From: Spirochaetales bacterium Spiro_02
GTDB taxonomy: Bacteria; Spirochaetota; Spirochaetia; Sphaerochaetales; Sphaerochaetaceae
Length of the DNA: 64,000 nucleotides
Assembly (NCBI GenBank): GCA_001604275.1
Contig: LVBD01000035.1
Coordinates: forward strand, 59,442 to 123,441
Direction of reading: 5' to 3'
This document shows, piece by piece, positions 1-7,803 of the stretch. Within the stretch, counting starts at the first letter, position 1. Each line of letters starts with the position of its first letter. The notes beneath the pieces are model-generated. The model did no database searches. It saw only the letters and a program-made list of their open reading frames with translations, and was not told the DNA's origin. Both the position numbers and the translations under genes were made by a program.

Positions 1-722
1 ATCTCCAGTCCATGGCCGAGCAGACCGAAGCCGGTAATGTCGGTACATGCGTGGACATCCAGACCTTCGGCGGCTTCCTTGGCCGCCCGATTGAGGGTGG
101 TCATCCAGCCGATGACGGCCTGCTTCGCGTCATCGCTCGCCATATCGGCCTTGATCGCCGTATTGAGGATGCCGGCGCCGAGCGGTTTGGTCAGAACCAG
201 GACATCGCCCGGCCGCGCTCCCGTATTGCGCCAGACACGGGTCGGGTCGGCGAACCCGGTGACGCACAGACCGTACTTGGGGGTAGGATCGGCGATGGTA
301 TGCCCGCCGGCGACGATCGCCCCCGCTTCCTTGACCTTGGAATATCCCCCTTCGAGGATCCGTTGCATGACGGAGATATCGAGACAGGAGGGAAAGCACA
401 ACAGGTTCATCGCCACGGCGGGGGTCCCTCCCATGGCATAGATATCGGACAAAGCGTTCGCCGCGGCCACCTGACCGAACACGAACGGATCATCGACCAT
501 CGGAGGGAAGAAATCGACGGTCTGGATCATTCCGGTACGCTCGTCTATCTTGTATACCAGCGCATCGTCGGCGCTCTCGAATCCTACGAGCAGGCGACCA
601 TCCGGTTCAAATTTCGGAAGCTCGTCGAGCACGGACCGGAGCAACGACGGAGCGAGCTTCGCCGCACAACCGGACGTCTTGACCAACGACGTCAGCCGCA
701 CCGCTTCATCTTTCGTTTCCAT
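1..722 (-). CDS. selD: Selenide, water dikinase SelD (3' end outside window)
   Basis: SelD makes selenophosphate from selenide and ATP, the selenium donor for selenocysteine, selenouridine or selenium cofactors. Reading leftwards from 722, the protein starts METKDEAVRLTSL. It has TSGCAAKL at about residues 15-22, where the Cys is the catalytic Cys/Sec position, so this copy is the cysteine form. It continues with DFFPP, a Gly-rich VAGGHTI stretch and TDITGFGLLGHG near the window edge, all matching the family. The start is chosen because GGGAGGAAATGAT lies directly upstream. The gene is cut off by the window after about 240 residues. It lies 1 bp downstream of the DUF3343 gene, in one operon with yedF and yedE genes. 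Confidence 0.95.
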   Translation of the reverse strand, partial: METKDEAVRLTSLVKTSGCAAKLAPSLLRSVLDELPKFEPDGRLLVGFESADDALVYKIDERTGMIQTVDFFPPMVDDPFVFGQVAAANALSDIYAMGGTPAVAMNLLCFPSCLDISVMQRILEGGYSKVKEAGAIVAGGHTIADPTPKYGLCVTGFADPTRVWRNTGARPGDVLVLTKPLGAGILNTAIKADMASDDAKQAVIGWMTTLNRAAKEAAEGLDVHACTDITGFGLLGHGLE

Positions 723-723
723 A

Positions 724-981
724 TCATTTCCTCCCGTCGATCCGCTGGGCATGCTCCCCTTCTATGCGGAACACCCCATCGAGAGCATCATCATCGAACC
801 CGAGATCCCAAGTCTCCGCTTCGAATCGGACACACGTTCCGCACGACGAGCTGAGAAACCGGGGAACCGGCATCATTTTGCTCGCCACCCCGTGTTCCTT
901 GCAATATCGGTTGAACGAGACCGCGCCGTAATGGGTGAAGAACGTTGCGATGAACACCGACATCGGCCTTCCGTCACTCAT
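724..981 (-). CDS. DUF3343 protein (putative Se/S carrier-like)
   Basis: An 85-residue protein of the DUF3343 type, a small family often found in selenium-utilisation clusters and proposed to carry Se or S. The visible signature is the Cys in SSCGTCVRF, where two cysteines lie near the middle of the protein, after a basic VASKMMPVPR stretch. No membrane segment or signal peptide is seen. Its start codon overlaps the stop of the upstream yedF-like gene by 8 bases and it ends one base before selD, so translational coupling is likely. The family assignment comes from length, cysteine pattern and context; the biochemical role is inference. Confidence 0.8.
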   Translation of the reverse strand: MSDGRPMSVFIATFFTHYGAVSFNRYCKEHGVASKMMPVPRFLSSSCGTCVRFEAETWDLGFDDDALDGVFRIEGEHAQRIDGRK

Positions 982-1213
982 GAGTCAGTACCAGTCGGTA
1001 CTCGCCCGGCGAGGTCTCGATGGACTCGACGGCATAGCCGCTGTGGGCCGCATACCGAGTTACGTTTTCCAACGCCGCCCGATGGTTGACCAGCACGACC
1101 AGTTCCTTCAGGCCGGTATCGGTGACCCGCTTGGTCATGATGACCGGCTGGGGACACGGAAGCCCCCGGGCGTCGATTTCCTTCAGATTCCTTGTTTCCA
1201 GAGTTTCCTGCAT
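974..1213 (-). CDS. yedF: YedF-like TusA/SirA-fold sulfurtransferase-like protein
   Basis: A 79-residue TusA/SirA-fold protein. It carries the family motif as LPCPQPV (residues 18-24), with the acceptor Cys followed by Pro-Gln-Pro. TusA proteins relay persulfide sulfur; YedF members in selenium clusters are thought to handle selenium instead. The protein is only the TusA domain and lacks the C-terminal DsrE-like extension of longer YedF proteins. That role may be supplied by the separate DUF3343 protein just downstream, which is inference. It lies 12 bp after the yedE gene in the same operon. Confidence 0.85.
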   Translation of the reverse strand: MQETLETRNLKEIDARGLPCPQPVIMTKRVTDTGLKELVVLVNHRAALENVTRYAAHSGYAVESIETSPGEYRLVLTHE

Positions 1214-1225
1214 GACGATACTCTC

Positions 1226-2281
1226 CTATTCCTGCTTCGTATTGGCGACGGCGATGATGACCAGCACGACCAATGCGACGATCGTCGCGACCTGCCCGCG
1301 CACCGTCGGACCGGCGGCGGAAGAGGCCAGGCCGAAGTTGTGGGAGAACGCTCCGCCCATCAACAGACCGACGACAGTGATCGCGCTATCGGTATTCCCT
1401 TCTCCCGCCAAGATCATCTGCCGAAGCGGACAACCGCCGAGCAACGTACAACCGAATCCGACGACCGACATGCCCAGGAAGTTCCACAGTCCGTCGGTAT
1501 GGGCGATCGGCTGATCGGCGAACCCCGGATGGAAAGAGCCTGTGGCGAGATTGAGGATCAGGATGGTGACGAAGATCGAGACAAATCCGGTGAGCAACGT
1601 CCAGTCCTTGAACAGGATCGCATCCCGGATGCCCCCGATCATGCACAGCCTCGTCCGCTGGGAAAGCGCTCCGACTATCAGACCCGCAGCAAGGGAGGCG
1701 ACCAGCGGAGCATGCTGGGAGCCGGGACCGGAGACGCTGAAGAACAGCATCGTCGGAATGAATACCATGATGGACAGCAGCACGATGTTGATCGCCGGAA
1801 GGGCGATGCCTTCGAGCGAAGGAAGATTGAAGTTCCGGCCCAAAGAGAAACCGCGGTTGAGGAACAGCACCCCCACCCAGATTCCTGCGGAGAACCCGAA
1901 CAGGGCGACCAGTGCGTTGAGATCGCCGCCGGCGAGACGGATGATCATCCGGAACGGACAGCCCAGGAACACCAGCGCCCCGATCATCACGAAGAATCCG
2001 ATGACGAACCGAAGCATCGGCGATGATCCGCCTCGTGGGGAAAACTCCTTCTTCCACAGCGCCACGACGAACGAACCCAGCAACAGTCCGATGACTTCCG
2101 GGCGCACATACTGGACCGCTTCGGCGCGGTGCAGACCGACTCCGCCCGCGATATCGCGGACAAAACAGGCAATGCAGAACCCCATGTTCTTCGGATTGCC
2201 CAAGAGCACGAGGACGAACGATATCGCGCCGATAATAACACCGGCGACCAGCAGTCGCTTCTGTTCCTTCGAGAAAGTCAT
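1226..2281 (-). CDS. yedE: YedE-type selenium/sulfur permease
   Basis: A polytopic membrane protein of 351 residues (Sulf_transp/YeeE-YedE family), proposed to import selenium compounds in selenium clusters. It looks like an internal duplication: FCIACFVRD and GCPFRMIIRL in the first half are echoed by RLCMIGGIRD and GCPLRQMIL in the second. This gives the paired cysteine motifs expected of the family. The ATG at 2281 is preferred to the in-frame ATG 12 bases upstream because GGAGGACAGT lies exactly between them as a ribosome binding site. It is the first gene of the minus-strand selenium operon. Confidence 0.88.
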   Translation of the reverse strand: MTFSKEQKRLLVAGVIIGAISFVLVLLGNPKNMGFCIACFVRDIAGGVGLHRAEAVQYVRPEVIGLLLGSFVVALWKKEFSPRGGSSPMLRFVIGFFVMIGALVFLGCPFRMIIRLAGGDLNALVALFGFSAGIWVGVLFLNRGFSLGRNFNLPSLEGIALPAINIVLLSIMVFIPTMLFFSVSGPGSQHAPLVASLAAGLIVGALSQRTRLCMIGGIRDAILFKDWTLLTGFVSIFVTILILNLATGSFHPGFADQPIAHTDGLWNFLGMSVVGFGCTLLGGCPLRQMILAGEGNTDSAITVVGLLMGGAFSHNFGLASSAAGPTVRGQVATIVALVVLVIIAVANTKQE

Positions 2282-2318
2282 ACTGTCCTCCAAACCATAT
2301 CAGCAATTCAGCAAGGAC

Positions 2319-2347
2319 ATCGTACCATTGTTCATCAAAATGCGCAA
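2319..2347 (-). promoter_or_regulatory. Sigma-70-type promoter of the yedE-yedF-DUF3343-selD operon
   Basis: On the minus strand, TTGCGC (2342-2347) and TACGAT (2319-2324) are 17 bp apart, 38 bp upstream of the yedE start codon. It fires away from the aminotransferase gene. Only the hexamer match and position support it. Confidence 0.5.
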
Positions 2348-2382
2348 TGGATTTTTTCCATACTCCGTGTTACCTTTGTTTC

Positions 2383-3519
2383 ATGGACCGAATATATCTG
2401 GATACTGCCAGCACAAGCTTTCCCAAGGCGCCGGGCGTCGCCGAGGCCATGGCGAATTTCATTCTTTCCAATGGCTGCAACATCAACAGGGGCGGCTATG
2501 CGCAAGCCTACGAAGCGGAGGAACTTGTGTTCGACACCAGGGAGAGGATCGCCTCCCTGTTCGATTTCCCCAAACCCGACCATGTCGTCTTCACCGCCAA
2601 TGTGACCACTGCGCTGAATTTCATCATCAAAGGGCTGTTCGGGCGGGGCGATCATGTGCTTGTCACGTCGATGGAGCATAACGCCGTCATGCGTCCGTTG
2701 GTCCAGATGGAACGGCATGGGGTGTCGTTTTCGCGCATTCCGTGTACGTCACGGGGGGAGCTCGAGACAGAGACGATCGAATCGCTGATCAAGACAAACA
2801 CCAAGGCGATCATCATGACCCATGCCTCGAACGTCTGCGGTACGGTGATGCCGGTCGCCGAAGTTGCCCGGATCGCCCATCGGCATGGGCTGTATCTGGT
2901 CGTCGATGCCGCCCAGACGGCGGGAATCTTGCCGATCGACATGCAGGCGATGGGGATCGACATACTCTGTTTCACCGGGCACAAAGGACTAGGAGGCCCT
3001 CAGGGAACGGGAGGCTTTCTGATCTCGGAAGCGCTTGCCCAGCGGATTGAACCGTTGATCTCCGGGGGAACCGGATCGATGAGCGACAGCGAGGAAGTCC
3101 CCGTATGGCTTCCCGACCGGTTCGAGGCGGGGACGATGAACCTCCCCGGGATCGCGGGACTCCATGCGGCGCTGGATTCCATCCGGTACGACCGGCATGA
3201 GGATCTGTCTGCGCTGTTCCTTGAAGGTCTGCGGAACATCGCAGGAGCCAAGCTCGTCGGAAGGGACGGAACCGATGGACGGCTCGCCGTGTTCGGCGTC
3301 GATTTCCCCGACCACGACAACGCATATATCGCGGCGGCGCTGGAGGAACGGTACGCGATCATGACCCGTGTCGGCCTGCACTGCGCCCCGAACGCACATA
3401 AGACGCTGGGGACGTTCCCCAAGGGGCTCGTCCGGTTCTCGTTCGGACCGGCGACGACGGAAACGGAGATAGAGACGACGCTCGCCGCGCTCAGATCGAT
3501 TCTGAATGCCGGCAAATGA
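2383..3519 (+). CDS. Class V aminotransferase / cysteine desulfurase family protein
   Basis: A 378-residue PLP enzyme of the cysteine desulfurase/selenocysteine lyase branch, the group seen beside YedE/YedF/SelD in selenium clusters. It may release S or Se from (seleno)cysteine. Visible motifs are the start MDRIYLDTASTSFPK, SMEHNAVMRP, VVDAAQTAG, the PLP lysine in FTGHKGLGGPQGTG and the mobile-loop cysteine in VGLHCAPNAH. The start at 2383 is chosen because the family begins with this IYLD motif. An in-frame ATG 36 bases upstream would add an unconserved leader, and neither start has a clear ribosome binding site. It is divergent from the yedE operon. Confidence 0.88.
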   Translation: MDRIYLDTASTSFPKAPGVAEAMANFILSNGCNINRGGYAQAYEAEELVFDTRERIASLFDFPKPDHVVFTANVTTALNFIIKGLFGRGDHVLVTSMEHNAVMRPLVQMERHGVSFSRIPCTSRGELETETIESLIKTNTKAIIMTHASNVCGTVMPVAEVARIAHRHGLYLVVDAAQTAGILPIDMQAMGIDILCFTGHKGLGGPQGTGGFLISEALAQRIEPLISGGTGSMSDSEEVPVWLPDRFEAGTMNLPGIAGLHAALDSIRYDRHEDLSALFLEGLRNIAGAKLVGRDGTDGRLAVFGVDFPDHDNAYIAAALEERYAIMTRVGLHCAPNAHKTLGTFPKGLVRFSFGPATTETEIETTLAALRSILNAGK

Positions 3520-3552
3520 CGTGTGTCCACAGGACACAGAGGAGACGATTGC

Positions 3553-4503
3553 ATGGAGAATCATATTTTTTCACAAATCGAACAGGGACCGGTCACCCTC
3601 TTTACCTATACGGAAGGGCCCCATGCGGGAGAAACGTTTCAACCAGAGACGGGGTTCGACATTCCCGCGCTTCCGGCTCTGTTCGACTATCATGGGACGC
3701 AGGCGTTCGGCGAACAGCTTGCCTTGCAGAAACGGATCGTCGTGTTCGGATGCGGGCACGTCGGTGCGGCGTTGTATCGGTTGGCGCGGTTCGCCGATTA
3801 TCCGGTGACGATGGTCGACGACCGTCCGGAGTTCGCGAACCAGGAGCGGTTTCCCGAAGCGACGGTGATCTGCCAACCGTTCGAGCAGGTGTTCACCCCC
3901 GGACGGTTCGGTTCCCAGGACTGTCTGGTAATCCTTACCCGAGGGCATTCGTTCGATGCATACTGCCTGGAGCAGTCGCTCAAGGAGCCGCACGCCTACA
4001 TCGGCATGATCGGTAGCGGCACGAAGGTGGCCGCTACCCGCAAGAAGTTGCTGGATACAGGTATCGACAAGGCTCTGCTCGACAGCGTATACGCCCCGAT
4101 CGGGCTACCCATCGGCGCGAACACGCCACAGGAGATCGCCATTTCGATCATCGCCCAGATCATGCAGGCTACCGGCAAGGGCAAGCACGTGGGAGAATGC
4201 CCCGTAGAGGTGTTCAAAGCGATCGAAGAACGGTCCGAACCGGGGGTCGAGGTCGTCATCGTCGAACGCAGCGGTTCGGCCCCCCGATCGACGGGAAGCC
4301 GGATGTTCGTCACCTCGCGCACATTGGAAGGAACGGTCGGTGGCGGTGCGATAGAATCGCAAGCGATCGACTATGCCCGCCAGATGCTTCGGGATGGGTC
4401 GGGAGCCTGCACGAAGCATTATTCGCTGACCAACAGTGGCGCACAGAGCATCGGCATGATCTGCGGGGGAGCCGTGACGCTGTTGTTCATTCCGCGAAAG
4501 TGA
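3553..4503 (+). CDS. XdhC/CoxI family molybdenum-hydroxylase maturation protein
   Basis: A 316-residue XdhC-family protein. These proteins bind sulfurated molybdenum cofactor and help insert it into xanthine dehydrogenase-type hydroxylases. The Rossmann-like part comes first (VVFGCGHVGAALYRLARF, then IGMIGSGTK and IGANTPQEIA). The CoxI/XdhC part follows (VIVERSGSAPRSTGSRM, GTVGGGAIE, near residues 235-280). In many XdhC proteins the order is the reverse. The ATG at 3553 has GAGGAG about 10 bases upstream. It lies 33 bp after the aminotransferase. With selD nearby, a selenium-dependent molybdenum hydroxylase is a plausible client, but none is encoded in this window. Confidence 0.85.
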   Translation: MENHIFSQIEQGPVTLFTYTEGPHAGETFQPETGFDIPALPALFDYHGTQAFGEQLALQKRIVVFGCGHVGAALYRLARFADYPVTMVDDRPEFANQERFPEATVICQPFEQVFTPGRFGSQDCLVILTRGHSFDAYCLEQSLKEPHAYIGMIGSGTKVAATRKKLLDTGIDKALLDSVYAPIGLPIGANTPQEIAISIIAQIMQATGKGKHVGECPVEVFKAIEERSEPGVEVVIVERSGSAPRSTGSRMFVTSRTLEGTVGGGAIESQAIDYARQMLRDGSGACTKHYSLTNSGAQSIGMICGGAVTLLFIPRK

Positions 4504-4924
4504 CCGTACACATGCTCAAATGGACACTCCATCACTGCGTTAAGAAAAACTGGTCTTTGCCAACGAACGGCGCATGTACCTTGAGAATGGGCATTGTGTT
4601 CAGCGCCGTTTCGAGGGTTATCCAGAACCACGCAACATTTCAATATATAATACCTGATACAAATATACTGAACAGCCATGAAAGTCGAACCGTCCGGTTC
4701 GGCTTTCATGCGTTGCATAAATATACGGCTTACAGACAAAAACATCGCCTCACAGCTGTATAAAAATCGAAAAAAGGATACTTTCTCCCACTTTTTTTCG
4801 CTAAATCGGTGACAAAACACCTGAATCTCGCTATCATGCCCCTCAAACGGACAATGTCGTCCGTCGGTTTCCGGCTTCGCCCAGGAATTCGGAACATATG
4901 AATAGCATTTGAACGGTACAGCCA
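4504..4924. other. Intergenic region ahead of the gltB leader
   Basis: About 420 bases without a convincing gene. It contains a TATAAT at 4646-4651 lacking a good -35, the long inverted repeat at 4677-4710, and an A/T-rich tract at 4760-4800. The promoter for the gltB operon should lie here upstream of 4925, but no -35/-10 or -24/-12 pair stands out. Confidence 0.5.
4677..4710. repeat. Long near-perfect inverted repeat
   Basis: Arms CATGAAAG-T-CGAACC and GGTTCG-G-CTTTCATG give a 15-bp stem (one T-G pair) around the loop GTCC. There is no T-run on either side, so a simple Rho-independent terminator is not indicated. It lies 173 bp after the XdhC stop and may be a processing site, an operator or a bidirectional stop. 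Confidence 0.6.
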
Positions 4925-4970
4925 ACTAGTTGTACCGCAACAGCATAGTATCGTGGACAAAGGCGTCCGC
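4925..4970 (+). promoter_or_regulatory. ANTAR-responsive two-hairpin antiterminator (P1 + P2)
   Basis: Two adjacent hairpins with six-base loops. P1 has a GTTGT/ACAGC stem (4929-4933/4940-4944) and loop ACCGCA. It extends outward by ACTA/TAGT with one bulged A at 4945. P2 has a GTGGAC/GTCCGC stem (4953-4958/4965-4970) and loop AAAGGC. Both loops have A at position 1 and G at position 4, the known ANTAR recognition rule, and they are only a few bases apart. P2 uses 4959-4968, the same bases that form the 5' arm of the terminator, so P2 and the terminator cannot coexist. The operon ends with an ANTAR protein gene. Confidence 0.8.
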
Positions 4971-5022
4971 CAGAGGATTCCATGCGCTTTTCGCATGGGA
5001 CCTTCCGGTGGACGCCTTTTTT
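4959..5022 (+). terminator. Regulated Rho-independent terminator in the gltB leader
   Basis: AAAGGCGTCC (4959-4968) pairs with GGACGCCTTT (5010-5019). An inner hairpin CCATGCG/CGCATGG lies at 4980-4998, and a T-run follows to 5022. It stands 62 bp before the first start codon of the operon, so it must be read through for expression. Its 5' arm is shared with the P2 hairpin. Confidence 0.85.
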
Positions 5023-5084
5023 CATTACGTGGAGGCGACACGACACGGACCTTCGGTGCCGCCGACAACGGGGGAGGAAACCGT

Positions 5085-6221
5085 ATGACAGAACTCCAAG
5101 AAGACTATCCCCAGGAAGGGGAAGTCAGAATCCCATCAGGGTGTGCCATAAGCGGCATATTCTCGAGAAACGGCAAGCGCTTCGGCGGACAGGACGCCAT
5201 CCGATCCATCGCCGTAATGCACGACCGCTCCAACGGTCTGGGCGGCGGCTACGCCGGCTACGGCATCTATCCGGAATACAAGGACTATTATGCGTTCCAC
5301 GTATTCTACTATGACAACGATGCCAAGAATACGTGCGAGAAGTTCTTCGATGAACATTTCGATGTCATCAACCTTTCCAAGATCCCCATACGCAAACACC
5401 CCCGCATTACCGACGAACCGCTGATCTGGCGGTATTTCGTCACCCCGCTCCCGACGAAACTGGCGGCGAGCCAGCTCGACGAAGAAGAATATGTCGTCAG
5501 ATGCGTCATCAAGGTCAACACGGACATCAAAGGCGCATACGTATTTTCATCGGGCAAGAACATGGGGGTATTCAAAGCCGTCGGATTCCCCGAAGATGTC
5601 GGCGAATTCTACCGGCTCGACGAATATGAAGGATACGCATGGACCGTCCACGGCCGGTATCCGACCAACACCCCCGGATGGTGGGGCGGAGCCCATCCGT
5701 TCGCGCTGCTCGACTATACCGTCGTCCATAACGGAGAAATCTCATCCTATGACGCAAACCGAAGGTTCATAGAGATGTTCGGCTATCGGTGCACGCTCCA
5801 GACCGACACCGAAGTCATCACGTACATGATCGACTACCTGCACCGCAAGCAGTGTCTGACGCTTGATGAAGTGGCCCATGTGATCGCGGCTCCGTTCTGG
5901 AGCACCATCGCGATGATGCCGGAAGAGAGGCAGAAGGAATACATCTACCTGCGCAATACGTTCGCCAGCATGCTGATCACCGGGCCGTTCTCGATCATCC
6001 TCGGGTTCAACGGTGGCTTGATGGCCCTCAACGACCGGCTGAAGCTACGGTCGCTCGTAGCGGCCGAAAAAGGGGACATGGTCTATCTGGCGAGCGAAGA
6101 AAGCGCCATACGGATCGTGGAGCCGGATCCGGACAGGATCTGGTATCCCAGAGGCGGAGAACCGGTCATCGTCACCCTTTCCGAGACAGGAAAGAAGGTC
6201 GTGGCGGCTGAATCGAAGTGA
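5085..6221 (+). CDS. Glutamate synthase, glutaminase (class II amidotransferase) subunit
   Basis: A 378-residue class II glutamine amidotransferase corresponding to the N-terminal domain of GltB in split, archaeal-type glutamate synthases. It would release ammonia from glutamine for the FMN subunit encoded next. Motifs are SGCAISGIF with the probable catalytic Cys at residue 20, SNGLGGGYAGYG, GRYPTNTPGWWGGAHPF, HNGEISSYDANR and TDTEVITY. The Cys is not at position 2, so a short N-terminal propeptide would have to be removed. The start has GGGGGAGGAAA just upstream. It is the first gene after the ANTAR-type leader. Confidence 0.88.
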   Translation: MTELQEDYPQEGEVRIPSGCAISGIFSRNGKRFGGQDAIRSIAVMHDRSNGLGGGYAGYGIYPEYKDYYAFHVFYYDNDAKNTCEKFFDEHFDVINLSKIPIRKHPRITDEPLIWRYFVTPLPTKLAASQLDEEEYVVRCVIKVNTDIKGAYVFSSGKNMGVFKAVGFPEDVGEFYRLDEYEGYAWTVHGRYPTNTPGWWGGAHPFALLDYTVVHNGEISSYDANRRFIEMFGYRCTLQTDTEVITYMIDYLHRKQCLTLDEVAHVIAAPFWSTIAMMPEERQKEYIYLRNTFASMLITGPFSIILGFNGGLMALNDRLKLRSLVAAEKGDMVYLASEESAIRIVEPDPDRIWYPRGGEPVIVTLSETGKKVVAAESK

Positions 6222-6280
6222 TCGCATCATCGCTTCGGGCGACGACGACCAACGAACATCTTCAAGAGTGAGAAAGAAAC

Positions 6281-7786
6281 ATGGCAATCAATTATCTATA
6301 TCCGGACTACGAAGTCATCAGAAATCAGCAACGCTGCATCAATTGCAGGGTCTGCGAACGGCAATGCGCCAACGAAGTGCACCGTTACGACGAAGAGTTG
6401 AAGATGATGGTCAGCGACGAGAGCAAGTGCGTCAACTGTCATCGGTGCGTGGCGCTCTGCCCTACCCGCGCGCTGAAGATCGTCAAGACCGACAACACGT
6501 TCAAGGAGAATGCGAACTGGACCGGAGAGGCGATCACCGACGTATACCGCCAGGCCGGCACCGGCGGCGTCCTGCTCGCCTCGATGGGAACGCCGAAGAA
6601 CTACCCGGTATATTGGGACAGGATGCTGATCAACGCTTCCCAGGTGACGAATCCATCCATCGACCCGCTTCGCGAGCCGATGGAAACAACCACGTTCCTC
6701 GGCCAGAAGTCGGCGAAGATCCGCCGCAACCCGGACGGCAGCATCAACACGAAGACCACTCCGCAGCTGAAGCTGAGCGTCCCGGTGATGTTTTCAGCCA
6801 TGTCCTATGGTTCGATCAGCTACAACGCCCACAAGAGTCTCGCCCTCGCCGCCCAGAAGCTCGGCATCTTCTACAATACCGGGGAAGGCGGTCTGCACGA
6901 GGACTTCTACCAGTACGGTCCGAACACCATCGTGCAGGTGGCGTCCGGACGGTTCGGCGTCCATCCCGGGTATCTGAAGGCCGGCGCGGCGATCGAGATC
7001 AAGATGGGACAGGGAGCAAAACCGGGTATCGGAGGACACCTTCCGGGAGCGAAGATCGTCGGAGACGTATCCAAGACAAGGATGATTCCCCAGGGCACCG
7101 ACGCCATCAGCCCGGCTCCTCACCACGATATCTACTCCATCGAGGATCTGCGTCAGCTGGTGTTCATGCTCAAGGAGGCGACCAACTACGAAAAGCCGGT
7201 CATCGTCAAGATCGCCGCGGTCCACAATGTATCGGCGATCGCCAGCGGCGTAGCGAGAAGCGGCGCAGACATCATCGCCATCGACGGATTCCGCGGCGGC
7301 ACGGGAGCCGCTCCGGCACGCACCAGGGATAACGTGGGGATTCCGATCGAACTGGCGCTGGCCTGCGTCGACCGCAGATTGCGCGAGGAAGGAATCCGCA
7401 ACAACGTGAGCATCGTCATCGGAGGCTCGATCCGCAACAGCGCCGACATCGTCAAAGCGATCGCACTGGGAGCCGATGCCGTCTACGTGGCCACCAGCGC
7501 CCTGATCGCCCTCGGCTGCCACCTGTGCCGTACCTGCCATCTGGGCAAGTGCAACTGGGGTATCGCCACCCAGCGGCCCGATCTGGTCAAGCGGCTCAAT
7601 CCGGAGGTGGGCTCGGAACGGCTGGTCAACCTGATCAACGCCTGGAACCACGAAATCAAGGAGATGATGGGGGGCATGGGGATCAACTCGATCGAAGCGT
7701 TGCGCGGCAACCGTCTGATGCTCAGGGGAATCGGGCTGACCGAGAAGGAGCTGCAGATCCTCGGTATCCTGCATGCAGGCGAATAG
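6281..7786 (+). CDS. Glutamate synthase FMN/Fe-S synthase subunit with N-terminal ferredoxin domain
   Basis: A 501-residue protein equivalent to the central GltB domain that converts 2-oxoglutarate plus ammonia to glutamate on FMN. The N-terminus carries two 4Fe-4S motifs (CINCRVCERQC, CVNCHRCVALC; residues 18-64). The synthase domain follows with SAMSYGSIS, GEGGLHEDF, IKMGQGAKPGIGGHLPG, IDGFRGGTGAAP and IGGSIRNSADI. A cysteine cluster, CHLCRTCHLGKC, fits the 3Fe-4S site of glutamate synthases. The spacing to the upstream amidotransferase gene is 59 bp. Fusion of the ferredoxin to this domain is usual in the archaeal-type enzyme. Confidence 0.93.
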   Translation: MAINYLYPDYEVIRNQQRCINCRVCERQCANEVHRYDEELKMMVSDESKCVNCHRCVALCPTRALKIVKTDNTFKENANWTGEAITDVYRQAGTGGVLLASMGTPKNYPVYWDRMLINASQVTNPSIDPLREPMETTTFLGQKSAKIRRNPDGSINTKTTPQLKLSVPVMFSAMSYGSISYNAHKSLALAAQKLGIFYNTGEGGLHEDFYQYGPNTIVQVASGRFGVHPGYLKAGAAIEIKMGQGAKPGIGGHLPGAKIVGDVSKTRMIPQGTDAISPAPHHDIYSIEDLRQLVFMLKEATNYEKPVIVKIAAVHNVSAIASGVARSGADIIAIDGFRGGTGAAPARTRDNVGIPIELALACVDRRLREEGIRNNVSIVIGGSIRNSADIVKAIALGADAVYVATSALIALGCHLCRTCHLGKCNWGIATQRPDLVKRLNPEVGSERLVNLINAWNHEIKEMMGGMGINSIEALRGNRLMLRGIGLTEKELQILGILHAGE

Positions 7787-7803
7787 GCGAAAGGAGGCGA
7801 ACG

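Noticed and set aside
661..690. Selenocysteine codon in SelD
   Set aside because: The catalytic position is TGT (Cys), not TGA, so no recoding is needed.
12..854. Long plus-strand reading frame over selD
   Set aside because: It is the antisense shadow of selD; the minus strand has all SelD motifs and a ribosome binding site.
935..2681. Several long plus-strand frames opposite yedE and yedF
   Set aside because: Translations are Arg/Asp/His-rich without family features, and the minus strand encodes clear proteins.
4504..4924. Sigma-54 promoter for the gltB operon
   Set aside because: No GG-N10-GC element near consensus was found, unlike the clear ones before the two pspA genes.
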